Positions 31,172-41,841 of a stretch of DNA of 64,000 bases are shown piece after piece. Source of the DNA: Paludibacteraceae bacterium (lineage in GTDB: Bacteria > Bacteroidota > Bacteroidia > Bacteroidales > Paludibacteraceae); contig JAFGVL010000105.1 of NCBI GenBank assembly GCA_016938015.1, positions 1 through 64,000 on the forward strand, given 5' to 3'. Every line of letters begins with the position of its first letter. Within the stretch, counting starts at the first letter, position 1. The notes beneath the pieces are model-generated. The model was not told the origin of the DNA, did not search any database, and was given only the letters and a program-made list of their open reading frames with translations. The position numbers and the translations under genes are program-made.

Positions 31172-33640
31172 TCACATCGGATCTACATCCAACTGAATCG
31201 TTACCGACTTAAATTGCTCGTCGGCTATAATCTTCATCGACACTTCTTGAATCAATTCTTTGGCCTTATCGTTAGGCGCATTGGCTTCTATTTTAAGTAC
31301 GATGCGTTTAAGAAATAGATTTTGAATACGTGTAATAGGCGGATTATCGGGTCCCAATACACGCAAACCGAATACAGCGCGTAATTCATCCGCCATTTTT
31401 CGAGCAGCTTTGTTTACCGTATTCAACTCACGGTGCTTAACCTGCACATTAATCAATCTATAATAAGGCGGATAGTTAAAATCTTCTCGCTCTTGCATTT
31501 GTTGCTTGTACATCGACAAGTAATCATTGGCAATTACTTGCTGTATAATAGGATGGTTAACATCCGAAGTTTGCAAAATAACAGTACCCTGTTTGCCTTT
31601 TCTGCCTGCACGCCCACTCACTTGCGCCATCAACTGAAAAGCTCGTTCGTGGGCTCTAAAATCAGGATAATTGAGCATATTATCGGCATTTAAAATACCC
31701 ACCAAACTCACATGTTCAAAATCCAGTCCTTTAGAAACCATTTGGGTACCCACCAAAATATCCACCTGATGGTGTTGAAAATCTTGAATAATTTTTTCGT
31801 AGGCTGTTTTAGTGCGAGAGGTATCTAAATCCAAGCGCGAAATGCGTGCATCCGGAAAAAGTGTTTGTATTTCATCTTCAATTTTCTCGGTTCCAAATCC
31901 TTTGGATTCCAACTTATCATTACCACAACTCGGGCATTTGGCAGGAATCTTTTCGGTATATCCACAATAATGGCAGGTCAAGGCATTGAACGATTTGTGC
32001 AGCGTAAGACTCACATCGCAATTTTTACACTTAGGCACATAGGCACATTGCGTACATTCTACATACGGAGCATACCCACGCCTGTTTTGAAACAAAATAA
32101 CCTGTTTATTTGCTGCCAATGCGTTTTCAATATGTTGCAGTAAAAGAGGTGAGAAAAAAGACTTCATCTGTTTTTTACGGCGCAATTCTTTAGTATCCAC
32201 AGCAATGATGTTAGGCAAAGCAATTTCTTGATGACGTTCAAAAAGCTCCACCAACCCATATTTTCCGGTAAGGGCATTGTTGTAACTCTCTATAGAAGGA
32301 GTAGCTGTACCTAACAAGGCTTTTGCGCCATGCATGGCAGCAAGAACAATGGCAGCATTGCGGGCATGGTAGCGTGGAGCGGGGTCGTATTGTTTGTAAG
32401 TGTTTTCGTGCTCTTCGTCAATAATAACCAAACCTAAATCTCTAAACGGTAAAAATACCGACGAGCGTACGCCCAGAATAATTTCATAGCCTTTATCTAG
32501 CAATAAATTATTCCATATCTCCACCCTTTCGGCATCGGGAAATTTTGAATGATAAATACCCAGCTTATTACCAAACACCCGTTTTAAACGATTAGTTAAT
32601 TGCGAAGTTAAGGCTATTTCGGGTAAAAGATACAACACTTGTTTGCCCGATTTCAAAGCATCTTCTATCAGGTGTATATAAATTTCGGTTTTACCGCTTG
32701 AAGTTACACCGTGCAAAAGCACTACATTTTTTTGCTTAAAATGGTCGTTTATTTCGGTGTATGCTTTTTGTTGAAATTTATTAAGTGGATAACGGTCGTG
32801 GGTTTTAATGTCAGATAAATCGAGCCTGCTTTTTTCTTTCGAATAAATTTCGAGCACATTTTTAGCCACCAAAACTTTTAGTATTGCTAAACTTGCACCC
32901 GACTTTTCGAGTAAGGTTTTCTTTAAAAGCTCTTGTTTGCCTTTTTCTAGATTCTGAGATAAGTCAAGAAAAACAAGCAACAAATCAAGTTGTTTTTGGG
33001 CTTTTTTCAATTCATCAAAAATAGTTTTTAATCGTTCTTCATCTTGTGCAGTTTCAGTTAATCTCACAAAATCTTCTTTCTTTGGTTTGTACAACTCCCG
33101 AAGAGATTCTGAAACCACAATTACCCCTTTATCAAACAAGCCTTTAACAAGCGAATAAGGTTCCTTTACTCCCACCCATTTTGCCAACTCACTAACAGTA
33201 ACTTCCCTTTCGCGAAGTAAAATAGCAATGGCTTTATCTTGTTGTGGCGTAAAATCCACGTCCATTTCTTCAAAATCCGCTTTTAAGGTAACATGCGTTT
33301 CACTATCTAACTTCAAGCCCGAAGGCAAAGCAGCTTTATACACATCTCCTAAAAACGATTGATAATACTGCGAAATCCATTCCCAAAATTTAAGTTGCGG
33401 GTCACGAATTATCGGGTGTTCGTCCAACACAGAAAGAATACTTTTCAACTCATAGTCAACAGAACAAGATGCATGAATAGCGTAAACAATGCCTGTGTAG
33501 ATTTTCTTTTTTACGGGTACGGTTACACGCATCCCCACAACAAGTTTCCCCTCATACTCCGCTGGAATGACATAGGTATACGTATTTGCCAACGGAAGTG
33601 GCAAAATAATATCGGCGTATGTATTGTTTGTGGGTTTCAT
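31172..33640 (-). CDS. priA: primosomal protein N' (replication restart helicase)
   Basis: LLHGVTSSGKTEIYIHLIEDAL, IIDEEHENTYKQYDPAPRYHARN, Zn-binding CTQCAYVPKCKNCDVSLTLHKSFNALTCHYCG. Confidence 0.98.
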   Translation of the reverse strand: MKPTNNTYADIILPLPLANTYTYVIPAEYEGKLVVGMRVTVPVKKKIYTGIVYAIHASCSVDYELKSILSVLDEHPIIRDPQLKFWEWISQYYQSFLGDVYKAALPSGLKLDSETHVTLKADFEEMDVDFTPQQDKAIAILLREREVTVSELAKWVGVKEPYSLVKGLFDKGVIVVSESLRELYKPKKEDFVRLTETAQDEERLKTIFDELKKAQKQLDLLLVFLDLSQNLEKGKQELLKKTLLEKSGASLAILKVLVAKNVLEIYSKEKSRLDLSDIKTHDRYPLNKFQQKAYTEINDHFKQKNVVLLHGVTSSGKTEIYIHLIEDALKSGKQVLYLLPEIALTSQLTNRLKRVFGNKLGIYHSKFPDAERVEIWNNLLLDKGYEIILGVRSSVFLPFRDLGLVIIDEEHENTYKQYDPAPRYHARNAAIVLAAMHGAKALLGTATPSIESYNNALTGKYGLVELFERHQEIALPNIIAVDTKELRRKKQMKSFFSPLLLQHIENALAANKQVILFQNRRGYAPYVECTQCAYVPKCKNCDVSLTLHKSFNALTCHYCGYTEKIPAKCPSCGNDKLESKGFGTEKIEDEIQTLFPDARISRLDLDTSRTKTAYEKIIQDFQHHQVDILVGTQMVSKGLDFEHVSLVGILNADNMLNYPDFRAHERAFQLMAQVSGRAGRKGKQGTVILQTSDVNHPIIQQVIANDYLSMYKQQMQEREDFNYPPYYRLINVQVKHRELNTVNKAARKMADELRAVFGLRVLGPDNPPITRIQNLFLKRIVLKIEANAPNDKAKELIQEVSMKIIADEQFKSVTIQLDVDPM

Positions 33641-33748
33641 ATTTGTACAAAAGTAACAAAAAAGGAAACTCTTGTGAATTTCCTTTTATGAATGTTATTA
33701 ACTACAAAGCAGTAGTTATATTCTTCGAAACTGCTCTTTTATAACTTC

Positions 33749-35488
33749 TTAAGTAGCCTTATTTGCATCCTCTACAATTTTTATATCTTTTATAAGCAGT
33801 TGAATGGATGAGTTTCCGTTAAAATTATTTTCCTCCAAAGTATAACAAATATCAAGAGGATTTAATGCTTTTAAGTGGTCGTTAAACTCCACCATTCTAA
33901 AAGCAATTCCATTCATTACATTTTCGCAACTGGAATCGACCAACTCCAGTTTTAAATGCTCTTGTTCTTTACCCACCAACCGACTGGTACCGTAATCGAA
34001 TACTTTTTTGGAACAAAAAACAGGTTTCATATTTTCCGGACCAAACGGATTGAACTGTTTTAATACACGGAAAAATTTAGGGGTAATATCTTTGAATTGC
34101 AATACCGCATCAATTTCAATTTGAGGATGCATTTGTTCGGGCAAAATATTGGCAGTAACAAACGCATCAAACCGCCGGGTAAATTCGGCTACATTTTCTT
34201 TTTTCATGGCTAAACCTGCGGCATACATATGCCCGCCAAAATTCTCCAATAAATCACGACAAGATTCGATGGCTTTGTAAATATCAAATCCCGGAACCGA
34301 ACGTGCCGAACCGGTTGCCAACTCGTCTGATTGAGTAAGCACTACCGATGGCCGATAATACATTTCGGTAAGACGAGAAGCCACAATACCTATTACACCT
34401 TTATGCCAATCGGGGTTATACACTACAATAGACAATTTTTCTTTGAGCTTTTCGTTATTTTCAAGCATAGAAAAAGCCTCATCGGTAATAGATTTATCAA
34501 GGTCTTTGCGGGTTTGGTTGTGCTGGTCTATTTCTTCGCAACGCTTTTTTGCGAACACCAAATCGTTAGACACCAATAATTCTACTGCCTCTTTAGCTTG
34601 CTGAATTCTACCGGAAGCATTAATACGAGGGCCTATTTTAAAAACAATGTCGCTGATAGTAATTTCTTTTTCGGCTAAACCGGAAATATCAACAATAGTT
34701 TTAAGCCCCATGCTTGGGTTAGAATTTAGCTGTTTTAAGCCAAAATACGCCAACACCCTATTTTCGCCGGTCATTGGTACAATATCCGAAGCAATACTAA
34801 CAGCTACTAAATCTAACAAAGGCATCAGTTGAGAAAAATCAATACCATTACTCATGGCAAATGCTTGCATCAATTTAAAGCCTACCCCACAACCCGATAG
34901 ATGTTTGTAAGGATAGGCACAATCCAATCGTTTAGCATCAAGAACGGCGGCAGCTTTAGGCAAAATACTATCGGGCATATGGTGGTCGCAAATTATAAAT
35001 TCAACGCCATTTTCAAGCCCATAATTTACTTTTTCTATTGCTTTTATGCCACAATCGAGCGCAATAATCAACGAAAAGTTATTTGCTGCCGCATAATCAA
35101 TTCCGGCAATAGAAATGCCATACCCTTCGTTATAACGATCGGGTAAATAAAAATCTACATCCGAATAAAACTGTTTTAAGAATTTAAATACTAGAGCAAC
35201 GGCTGTGGTGCCATCCACATCGTAATCGCCATATACAAGAATTTTTTCTTTTTGTTGCAGTGCCTTGTTTAATCGCTCTACAGCCTTATCCATATCCTTC
35301 ATTAAAAAAGGATTGTGTAAGTGGCTTAATTGCGGTCGAAAAAAATTCTTAGCATCATCGAAAGTTGTTATACCCCTCTGTACAAGAAGCTGAGCAAGAA
35401 TAGGGCTAATACCTAAATCTTCAGCTAATTTATTTTTATGTTCTTCTTGTTTATTTGATAAGGTATTGATTTTCCATTTGTTTATCAT
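33749..35488 (-). CDS. recJ: single-stranded-DNA-specific exonuclease RecJ
   Basis: ILVYGDYDVDGTTAVALVFKFL; IICDHHMPDSILPKAAAVLD; RINASGRI. Confidence 0.97.
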   Translation of the reverse strand: MINKWKINTLSNKQEEHKNKLAEDLGISPILAQLLVQRGITTFDDAKNFFRPQLSHLHNPFLMKDMDKAVERLNKALQQKEKILVYGDYDVDGTTAVALVFKFLKQFYSDVDFYLPDRYNEGYGISIAGIDYAAANNFSLIIALDCGIKAIEKVNYGLENGVEFIICDHHMPDSILPKAAAVLDAKRLDCAYPYKHLSGCGVGFKLMQAFAMSNGIDFSQLMPLLDLVAVSIASDIVPMTGENRVLAYFGLKQLNSNPSMGLKTIVDISGLAEKEITISDIVFKIGPRINASGRIQQAKEAVELLVSNDLVFAKKRCEEIDQHNQTRKDLDKSITDEAFSMLENNEKLKEKLSIVVYNPDWHKGVIGIVASRLTEMYYRPSVVLTQSDELATGSARSVPGFDIYKAIESCRDLLENFGGHMYAAGLAMKKENVAEFTRRFDAFVTANILPEQMHPQIEIDAVLQFKDITPKFFRVLKQFNPFGPENMKPVFCSKKVFDYGTSRLVGKEQEHLKLELVDSSCENVMNGIAFRMVEFNDHLKALNPLDICYTLEENNFNGNSSIQLLIKDIKIVEDANKAT

Positions 35489-35743
35489 TTTATATATTGT
35501 TTTATTTTCAAAGCGAGGATTGTAGAAAGCTCAAAACACTAATCAACAAAGCATTAAAAAAACCATTCTAATTTATTTTGAGGCTTGTAAAGGTAGCAAA
35601 AAAATACATATTTTTAACTATTAAATGTATTTATAAAACATAGATTTTGAATAAACAAACGCCGTTGAATGTGTATTTTTGTTAAAAACTTAACATCAAA
35701 AGCTCAAAAATATGTACATTTACAAGCTAAATTTATCTAGTGT

Positions 35744-36307
35744 ATGACCGATGATTTAAAAAATGCCGTTTCAATTCTTCAACAAGGAGGAGTTATCCTT
35801 TATCCAACTGATACTATTTGGGGATTAGGATGCGACGCAACCAATGAAAAAGCGGTGCAACGCATATTTGAAATCAAAAAAAGAATAGACACCAAAGCCA
35901 TGTTGGTTTTACTCGATTCTGCAGCCAAAATACAAACTTATGTTTCTGAAATGCCCGAAATTGCTTGGGATTTAATTGAACTCTCGGAAAAACCATTAAC
36001 CATTATCTATCCGCAAGCAAAAAATTTAGCATCAAACTTAGTGGGTGAAGATAAAAGTATTGGCATACGTATTACACGCGAATTATTTTCCAAATCGTTG
36101 TGCGAAAGGTTTAGAAAACCAATAGTTTCTACATCGGCAAATCTAAGTGGCGAGAAATCGCCACTAAATTTTAGTGATATTAGCGATGAAATTATTTCAA
36201 AAGTAGATTATGTAGTAAAATACAAGCAAGAAGAAATCTGTGATAATGCACCTTCTTCTATAATAAAAATTGACTCGGGAAATGTAATTAAAATTATTCG
36301 TGCCTGA
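35744..36307 (+). CDS. Sua5/YciO/YrdC family L-threonylcarbamoyladenylate synthase
   Basis: GGVILYPTDTIWGLGCDATNEKAVQRIFEIKKR; PIVSTSANLSGEKSP. Confidence 0.93.
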   Translation: MTDDLKNAVSILQQGGVILYPTDTIWGLGCDATNEKAVQRIFEIKKRIDTKAMLVLLDSAAKIQTYVSEMPEIAWDLIELSEKPLTIIYPQAKNLASNLVGEDKSIGIRITRELFSKSLCERFRKPIVSTSANLSGEKSPLNFSDISDEIISKVDYVVKYKQEEICDNAPSSIIKIDSGNVIKIIRA

Positions 36308-37710
36308 TGATACAGATGAAAAAACGCATACAAACAACAAAATATGTGCTGGCTGATTTTTTTTCGGCGATGCTTGTATGGCTACTTTTTTATCTAGTAA
36401 GAGTAGAACTGGATATATATGACAACACAAATATGGCTGCCGATAGCAGTTTTTTTGTTATTACGTTTCTGTATCCTTTGGGTTGGGTGTTTTTGCATTA
36501 TTTATCGGGATACTACAGCGTGCCTTTTCGAAAATCACGCTTAGAAGAATTTTTAATTACCTTTTTAATTACTCTAATTGGTTCAATAGTGTTGTTTTTT
36601 ATCCTATTGATTAACGAAAGAATAGAATCTACCTCCGTTTACTTCGAATTGATATTAACCCTCTTTGGGCTACAGTTTTTTATTACCTACCTTGCACGAA
36701 TCGTTATTACACAATCGGCTACTACACGCATACACAATAAAATATGGGGCTTTAACACCTTAGTAATAGGAAGTGGTTCAAATGCAAGAAAAATATCCGA
36801 CGAGCTCAATTCCATGAAACAATCGTTGGGGTATCGAATTGTAGGCTTTTTATCTGTTGGTGAAGAATGTAAAGTGGGTAAAGAACGTATTTTAGGCGAT
36901 TTTGAAGCATTAGATTATGTCTTATCAGAATACCAAATTGAAGAAGTGATAATTGCTATCGACGATTCAAAAAAAGACGATATATTTTCTATCTTAACTA
37001 AGTTGTATAAACACAAAGTAGAAATAAAATTTTTACCAAACCTGTATGAAATATTAATAGGAAGTGTAAGAATAAGCACTATTTATGCCACTCCACTTGT
37101 TAGCGTATCGGAAAGCTCCATGCCTTATTGGCAACAAAATGTAAAACGAGTAATCGACATTATTTTTTCTATCATCATGCTTATTGCACTAATACCCATC
37201 TATATTTTTTCGGCAATAAGAATAAAACTCGATTCTAAAGGACCTATTATATTTGCCCAAGAACGACTTGGATTACACGGAAAAGCATTTAAAATGTATA
37301 AATTCAGGTCGATGTGGACCGATGCAGAAGAAGATACCCCATTATTAACATCTATCGACGACGAAAGAGTTACTCCTTGGGGAAAAATTATGCGTAAATA
37401 CCGCATCGATGAATTTCCTCAATTTTGGAATGTATTAAAAGGAGATATGTCGCTAATCGGCCCTCGCCCTGAAAGAAAATATTTTGCCGATCAGCTCAAA
37501 GAAAAAGCCCCTCATTACAGTTTATTATACAAAATAAAACCCGGAATTACCTCTTGGGGAATGGTAAAATTTGGGTATGCCGACTCCATTGAAAAAATGT
37601 TGGAACGCTTAGACTTTGATATTCTTTACATTGAAAATATGTCGCTTTTTGTTGACTTCAAAATAATTATATACACCATAAAAATTATGTTAACAGGCAA
37701 AGGAATTTAA
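36307..37710 (+). CDS. polyprenyl glycosylphosphotransferase (WcaJ/EpsE-like sugar transferase)
   Basis: CoA-binding-like middle domain; GPIIFAQERLGLHGKAFKMYKFRSMWTDAE; RKYRIDEFPQFWNVLKGDMSLIGPRPERKYF. Confidence 0.95.
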   Translation: MIQMKKRIQTTKYVLADFFSAMLVWLLFYLVRVELDIYDNTNMAADSSFFVITFLYPLGWVFLHYLSGYYSVPFRKSRLEEFLITFLITLIGSIVLFFILLINERIESTSVYFELILTLFGLQFFITYLARIVITQSATTRIHNKIWGFNTLVIGSGSNARKISDELNSMKQSLGYRIVGFLSVGEECKVGKERILGDFEALDYVLSEYQIEEVIIAIDDSKKDDIFSILTKLYKHKVEIKFLPNLYEILIGSVRISTIYATPLVSVSESSMPYWQQNVKRVIDIIFSIIMLIALIPIYIFSAIRIKLDSKGPIIFAQERLGLHGKAFKMYKFRSMWTDAEEDTPLLTSIDDERVTPWGKIMRKYRIDEFPQFWNVLKGDMSLIGPRPERKYFADQLKEKAPHYSLLYKIKPGITSWGMVKFGYADSIEKMLERLDFDILYIENMSLFVDFKIIIYTIKIMLTGKGI

Positions 37711-37711
37711 C

Positions 37712-39589
37712 GTGAGACAAAATGATTCCATACTTTTTTATATAAGAAAAACCTTGTCTTTTATTAAGAATAATTTTTCTTTGATAAAGAAAAGCCCTTC
37801 TTTACTAGTTAACAATCCGCATGTTTTATTGCTGTACGAACAGGTAATACTTTGGCGCGAAAAAAACATCAAGCAAAGACACTTCATTCTCATACTAAGT
37901 TTTTTAGTAGGCATTTTTACAGCTGTCGCAGCTATTATTCTAAAAAATGCACTACTCTTGATGAAAGAACTAGTTAGCCAAAACATAAGTGGATTACATT
38001 TTTTTTATTTAATAGCTCCTGTTTTGGGTATATTTTTGGCTGGTTTGTATGTGCGTTTAGTAGTAAAAGACGACATAAGCCATGGAGTAACAAAAATTTT
38101 ATATGCCATATCGCAACGTAAAGCACGAATAAAGCCTCATAATATGTGGTCGTCTATGTTTGCGAGCACATTAACCATAGGATTTGGAGGGTCGGTTGGA
38201 GCCGAAGCTCCAATTGTATTAACCGGCTCAGCTATTGGGTCTAACCTTGCTCGTTTTTTTAAAATGGACCAAAAAACGCTCATGATGATGGTGGGTTGTG
38301 GTGCATCGGGAGCAATAGGTGGAATTTTTAATGCACCCATTGCCGGAGTGGTATTTACATTAGAAGTGTTAATGATGGATCTTACGTTAACGTCCATTAT
38401 TCCACTTTTAATAGCTTCGGTAACGGCTACTGCCACCTCTTATTTTTTTATGGGAGATAAAGCACTGTTTCATTTAAGCACTTTCGATTCTTTTTCTTTA
38501 GATAGAATACCTTATTTATTATTATTAGGAATAGTTTGCGGAATTGTGTCCCTTTATTTTACACGAGTAATAAATCGCCTAGAAGATTTTTTTGGCAGAT
38601 TAAAAAACCCGACTATTAAACTAACCATAGGAGGGTTACTTCTAAGTAGTTTAATTTTCTTTTTGCCTGCCTTATATGGTGAGGGTTACGATACGATAGA
38701 GCTTTTACTAAATGGCAATCCTGAAAAAATAATGGAGGGGAGCGTGTTTTATCAATTCAAACATCACTCATGGATTCTTTTTGTTTACTTAGGATTAACT
38801 GTTTTATTTAAAGTAGTTGCTACCAGTGCTACCAACGGAGCCGGAGGAACCGGTGGTATTTTTGCACCAAGTTTATTTATTGGTTGCATTACCGGATATA
38901 TGGTTGCAATAGGGTTGAACTATTTTAATTTGGGCATTCCCGAACGAAATTTTGCCTTTGCAGGAATGGCCGGAGTGATGTCCGCTTTAATGCATGCACC
39001 ACTTACCGGTATCTTTCTTATTGCCGAACTAACCGGAGGATATAGTTTATTTATGTCCTTAATGATAACCTCTACTGTGGCTTACCTAACTATTTTAATA
39101 TTTGAGCCTCACAGCATTTACTCCATGCGTTTAGCAAAAAAAGGAGAACTTATTACACACCATAAAGATAAAGCAGTACTTACCTTTTTGAACACCAACG
39201 ATGAAATTGAAACCGATTTTACAACCGTTAATCCCGAAATGTATTTAGGAGATTTGATACGAAAAATAGCAACATCCAGCAGAAATATATTTCCGGTAGT
39301 AAACAACGACGGTGTATTTTTAGGAATACTTCACCTTGACGAAGTAAGAAACATCATGTTTCGAACAGAACTGTATCAACGATTTACAGTAAGACGTTTA
39401 ATGGTATCGCCCCCTGCAATAATTAAAAGAACCGACTCGATGGAAAATGTGATGAAAATATTTGATAAAACCAAAGCCTGGAATTTACCTGTTGTAGATG
39501 AAAACGGTGTCTATTTAGGCTATGTATCTAAATCGAGCTTATTTGATTCCTACCGACATATTATGTTAGAGCAATTTTCTGACGATTAA
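37712..39589 (+). CDS. ClC-type chloride channel/antiporter with C-terminal CBS pair (GTG start)
   Basis: GFGGSVGAEAPIVLTGSAIGS; GAGGTGGIFAPSLFIGC; CBS-like SRNIFPVVNNDGVFLGILHLDEV and AWNLPVVDENGVYLGYVSKSSL. Confidence 0.95.
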   Translation: MRQNDSILFYIRKTLSFIKNNFSLIKKSPSLLVNNPHVLLLYEQVILWREKNIKQRHFILILSFLVGIFTAVAAIILKNALLLMKELVSQNISGLHFFYLIAPVLGIFLAGLYVRLVVKDDISHGVTKILYAISQRKARIKPHNMWSSMFASTLTIGFGGSVGAEAPIVLTGSAIGSNLARFFKMDQKTLMMMVGCGASGAIGGIFNAPIAGVVFTLEVLMMDLTLTSIIPLLIASVTATATSYFFMGDKALFHLSTFDSFSLDRIPYLLLLGIVCGIVSLYFTRVINRLEDFFGRLKNPTIKLTIGGLLLSSLIFFLPALYGEGYDTIELLLNGNPEKIMEGSVFYQFKHHSWILFVYLGLTVLFKVVATSATNGAGGTGGIFAPSLFIGCITGYMVAIGLNYFNLGIPERNFAFAGMAGVMSALMHAPLTGIFLIAELTGGYSLFMSLMITSTVAYLTILIFEPHSIYSMRLAKKGELITHHKDKAVLTFLNTNDEIETDFTTVNPEMYLGDLIRKIATSSRNIFPVVNNDGVFLGILHLDEVRNIMFRTELYQRFTVRRLMVSPPAIIKRTDSMENVMKIFDKTKAWNLPVVDENGVYLGYVSKSSLFDSYRHIMLEQFSDD

Positions 39590-39592
39590 AAA

Positions 39593-40003
39593 CTACTTGC
39601 ACAACTCCCCTTTTTTCATCAAAGAGATAATCTTTTCTTTATCGGACAAATGCTCTTTCAACTGTTCGTTTTCTTTTTGTAGCAATACAATTAATTCGTT
39701 TAGAGAGGTGGCTGTTTTTGCCCCCGAAACAGAATAAACAGCAGGATGTTCTTGCGCAATTTTTAAAATAGTTTCTGTTGGATAAGCTGTTTCATAACTA
39801 TCTGACAAAAGTTTAAAAAAGTCAACTTCTAAAATAAAACTGATTTTTCGGAGTAATTCTGTGTCAATAGAATCTCTTGAAAAAATATTGTACACGTTAT
39901 TTCGAGTAGTATTTATTTTACGCGCAAACTCAACTATTGGAAATCTTTTCAACCTTACAACTTCCTCAATTTTTTTACCGATGTGAATCATAGTGTCATT
40001 CAT
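39593..40003 (-). CDS. XRE-like HTH protein with C-terminal coiled coil
   Basis: IGKKIEEVVRLKRFPIVEFARKINTTRNNVYNIFSRDSIDTELLRKISFILEVDF; ELIVLLQKENEQLKEHLSDKEKII. Confidence 0.75.
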   Translation of the reverse strand: MNDTMIHIGKKIEEVVRLKRFPIVEFARKINTTRNNVYNIFSRDSIDTELLRKISFILEVDFFKLLSDSYETAYPTETILKIAQEHPAVYSVSGAKTATSLNELIVLLQKENEQLKEHLSDKEKIISLMKKGELCK

Positions 40004-40179
40004 TATATTAGAAAAATTTCCATTTACAAAAGTATTTCTTAAAGTATATTAATTGTTCATAATTTGTTTTATAATTTTTAATAAAAAGCAAAATTATATT
40101 TTACATTTAAATATTTTTTATAGATATTTGACGTTTCAATTCAACCTTAACTATTTACTAACTTAAAAACACTCTATTT

Positions 40180-40317
40180 ATGAATGAATTTTACAAAAAA
40201 GAACGTGAGAAAAATCAACCTTCACTTATCTGTATTATTACTTGGTCGCTCATTGCACTTATAATGTGCACTTCTGCTTGGACGTATATTAAACTTATCT
40301 CTTTTTTTATTCAGTAA
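40180..40317 (+). CDS. 45-aa single-pass membrane microprotein candidate
   Basis: MNEFYKKEREKNQPSLICIITWSLIALIMCTSAWTYIKLISFFIQ; one TM segment; 26 nt upstream of the HU gene. Confidence 0.45.
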   Translation: MNEFYKKEREKNQPSLICIITWSLIALIMCTSAWTYIKLISFFIQ

Positions 40318-40343
40318 TATTAATTTTTAAATTAAAAAAGCCT

Positions 40344-40616
40344 ATGAACAAAACAGACTTAATCAATGTAATTAGTAGCAAAACCGGTTTAAACAAAAGT
40401 AACTCAAAAAAAGCGATAGAAGCTTTTGTTCAAATTATTACTAAACAGCTGGCTAAAGGTGATAGTGTTAGAATTTCAGATTTTGGCACTTTTAAAATTA
40501 CCAAAAGAGCTGCTAGAAATGGGATTATCCCTTCAACAAAAGCTGTGATTAAAATTCCGGCAAAAAAAGTTGCTAAATTTACTGTTGCTAAAAAACTAGC
40601 CGAAACGGTTAAGTAA
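40344..40616 (+). CDS. HU/IHF family DNA-binding protein
   Basis: MNKTDLINVISSKTGLNKSNSKKAIEAFVQIITKQLAKGDSVRISDFGTFKITKRAARNG. Confidence 0.97.
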   Translation: MNKTDLINVISSKTGLNKSNSKKAIEAFVQIITKQLAKGDSVRISDFGTFKITKRAARNGIIPSTKAVIKIPAKKVAKFTVAKKLAETVK

Positions 40617-40641
40617 AAATCTGTAACGGCAATCTATCTTT

Positions 40642-40679
40642 GAAAAATGGCTAAAAAACTCCTTTTTTAGTCATTTTTC
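40642..40679 (+). terminator. hairpin terminator after the HU gene
   Basis: gaaaaatggctaaaaaa-ctcc-ttttttagtcatttttc. Confidence 0.75.
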
Positions 40680-40745
40680 TCTTTTAAAACAAAAGTAATC
40701 AGATTTAGTTCAACTAATAATAATTTTTAACTTAATAACTCGTTT

Positions 40746-41831
40746 TTAATAATCTTTAAATTGATACAGCTTCATTAGCTTATCAAAAAAAGAAGTATTC
40801 TCCATAAAACCGCTAAAATTTTCGGCTCCTACGCCAAACGAAAACACAGGTACAGGAGTAGCTGAATGGTGTTTGGTTGTAAATTTCTTTTTAATTTTTC
40901 CGGTTTCAGAGTCTTTATTCAATAAAACCAATCCTCCCGTTTCATGGTCGGCAGTAATAATTACTAAGGTATTACCACCCTGCGCAGCCGCAAAATCGAG
41001 CACTAAACCTATCACTTTATCAAAGTCTAACACTTCATCTATAACATCGTTAAAGTTATTTTTGTGCGAAGCCCAATCAATTTGAGAAGCTTCTACAAGT
41101 AAAAAAAATCCTTTGTCGTTTTTACTCAAAAGCTCTAACGCTTTTTTTGTTCCATTGTATAATAAATCTTGTCTTTCTGCTGCTTTTGGGGGATGATTAT
41201 CGGCAAGTAAAGCAACAATTTTACCGGTATCAACCGCTAACACATCGTTGATCGTATACAGCATTTGATATCCTTTTTCGACACATTGCCGGGTTAAACT
41301 ACTGCCATTATGTATTGACTCAAAATCTTTTTTTCCTCCACCAATAAGCACATCAACACCTGAATTAACAATATCTTGAGCAATAGCCGATGTCATGCTA
41401 CGATGAACTCTATGTGCTAAATATGATGCCGGAGTAGCATAAGTTACATTACAAGCAACTACAACACCCGTAGATAAACCTTGCTGATGGGCAACTTCTA
41501 AGATAGATTTTTGTGGCAATGAATCGGCCGATAAACCAATCATCCCATTATTGGTTTTTACGCCACAGGCTAAAGCTGTGCCACCGGCACCGGAATCGGT
41601 AGTGTAATTATTAGCTGAATATGTTTTTGAGAAACCGCTATATGTACATCGTTCAATATTTAACTTCCCATTGTTTTTAGTCATGGCAGCATAGATATGA
41701 CTCAAGCCCATACCATCGCCAATCATAAAAACCACATTTTTAACTTTTATTTCTTGAGAATGAATACAAAGTAGTGGAAAAAGAAAAAAAACTACCGTTA
41801 GTAAGCTTACTATCTTATTCTTTTTTTGCAT
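40746..41831 (-). CDS. alkaline phosphatase (PhoA family)
   Basis: NVVFMIGDGMGLSHIYAAM; TDSGAGGTALACGVKTNNGMIG; ITADHETGG. Confidence 0.95.
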   Translation of the reverse strand: MQKKNKIVSLLTVVFFLFPLLCIHSQEIKVKNVVFMIGDGMGLSHIYAAMTKNNGKLNIERCTYSGFSKTYSANNYTTDSGAGGTALACGVKTNNGMIGLSADSLPQKSILEVAHQQGLSTGVVVACNVTYATPASYLAHRVHRSMTSAIAQDIVNSGVDVLIGGGKKDFESIHNGSSLTRQCVEKGYQMLYTINDVLAVDTGKIVALLADNHPPKAAERQDLLYNGTKKALELLSKNDKGFFLLVEASQIDWASHKNNFNDVIDEVLDFDKVIGLVLDFAAAQGGNTLVIITADHETGGLVLLNKDSETGKIKKKFTTKHHSATPVPVFSFGVGAENFSGFMENTSFFDKLMKLYQFKDY

Positions 41832-41841
41832 GAACGTACAA

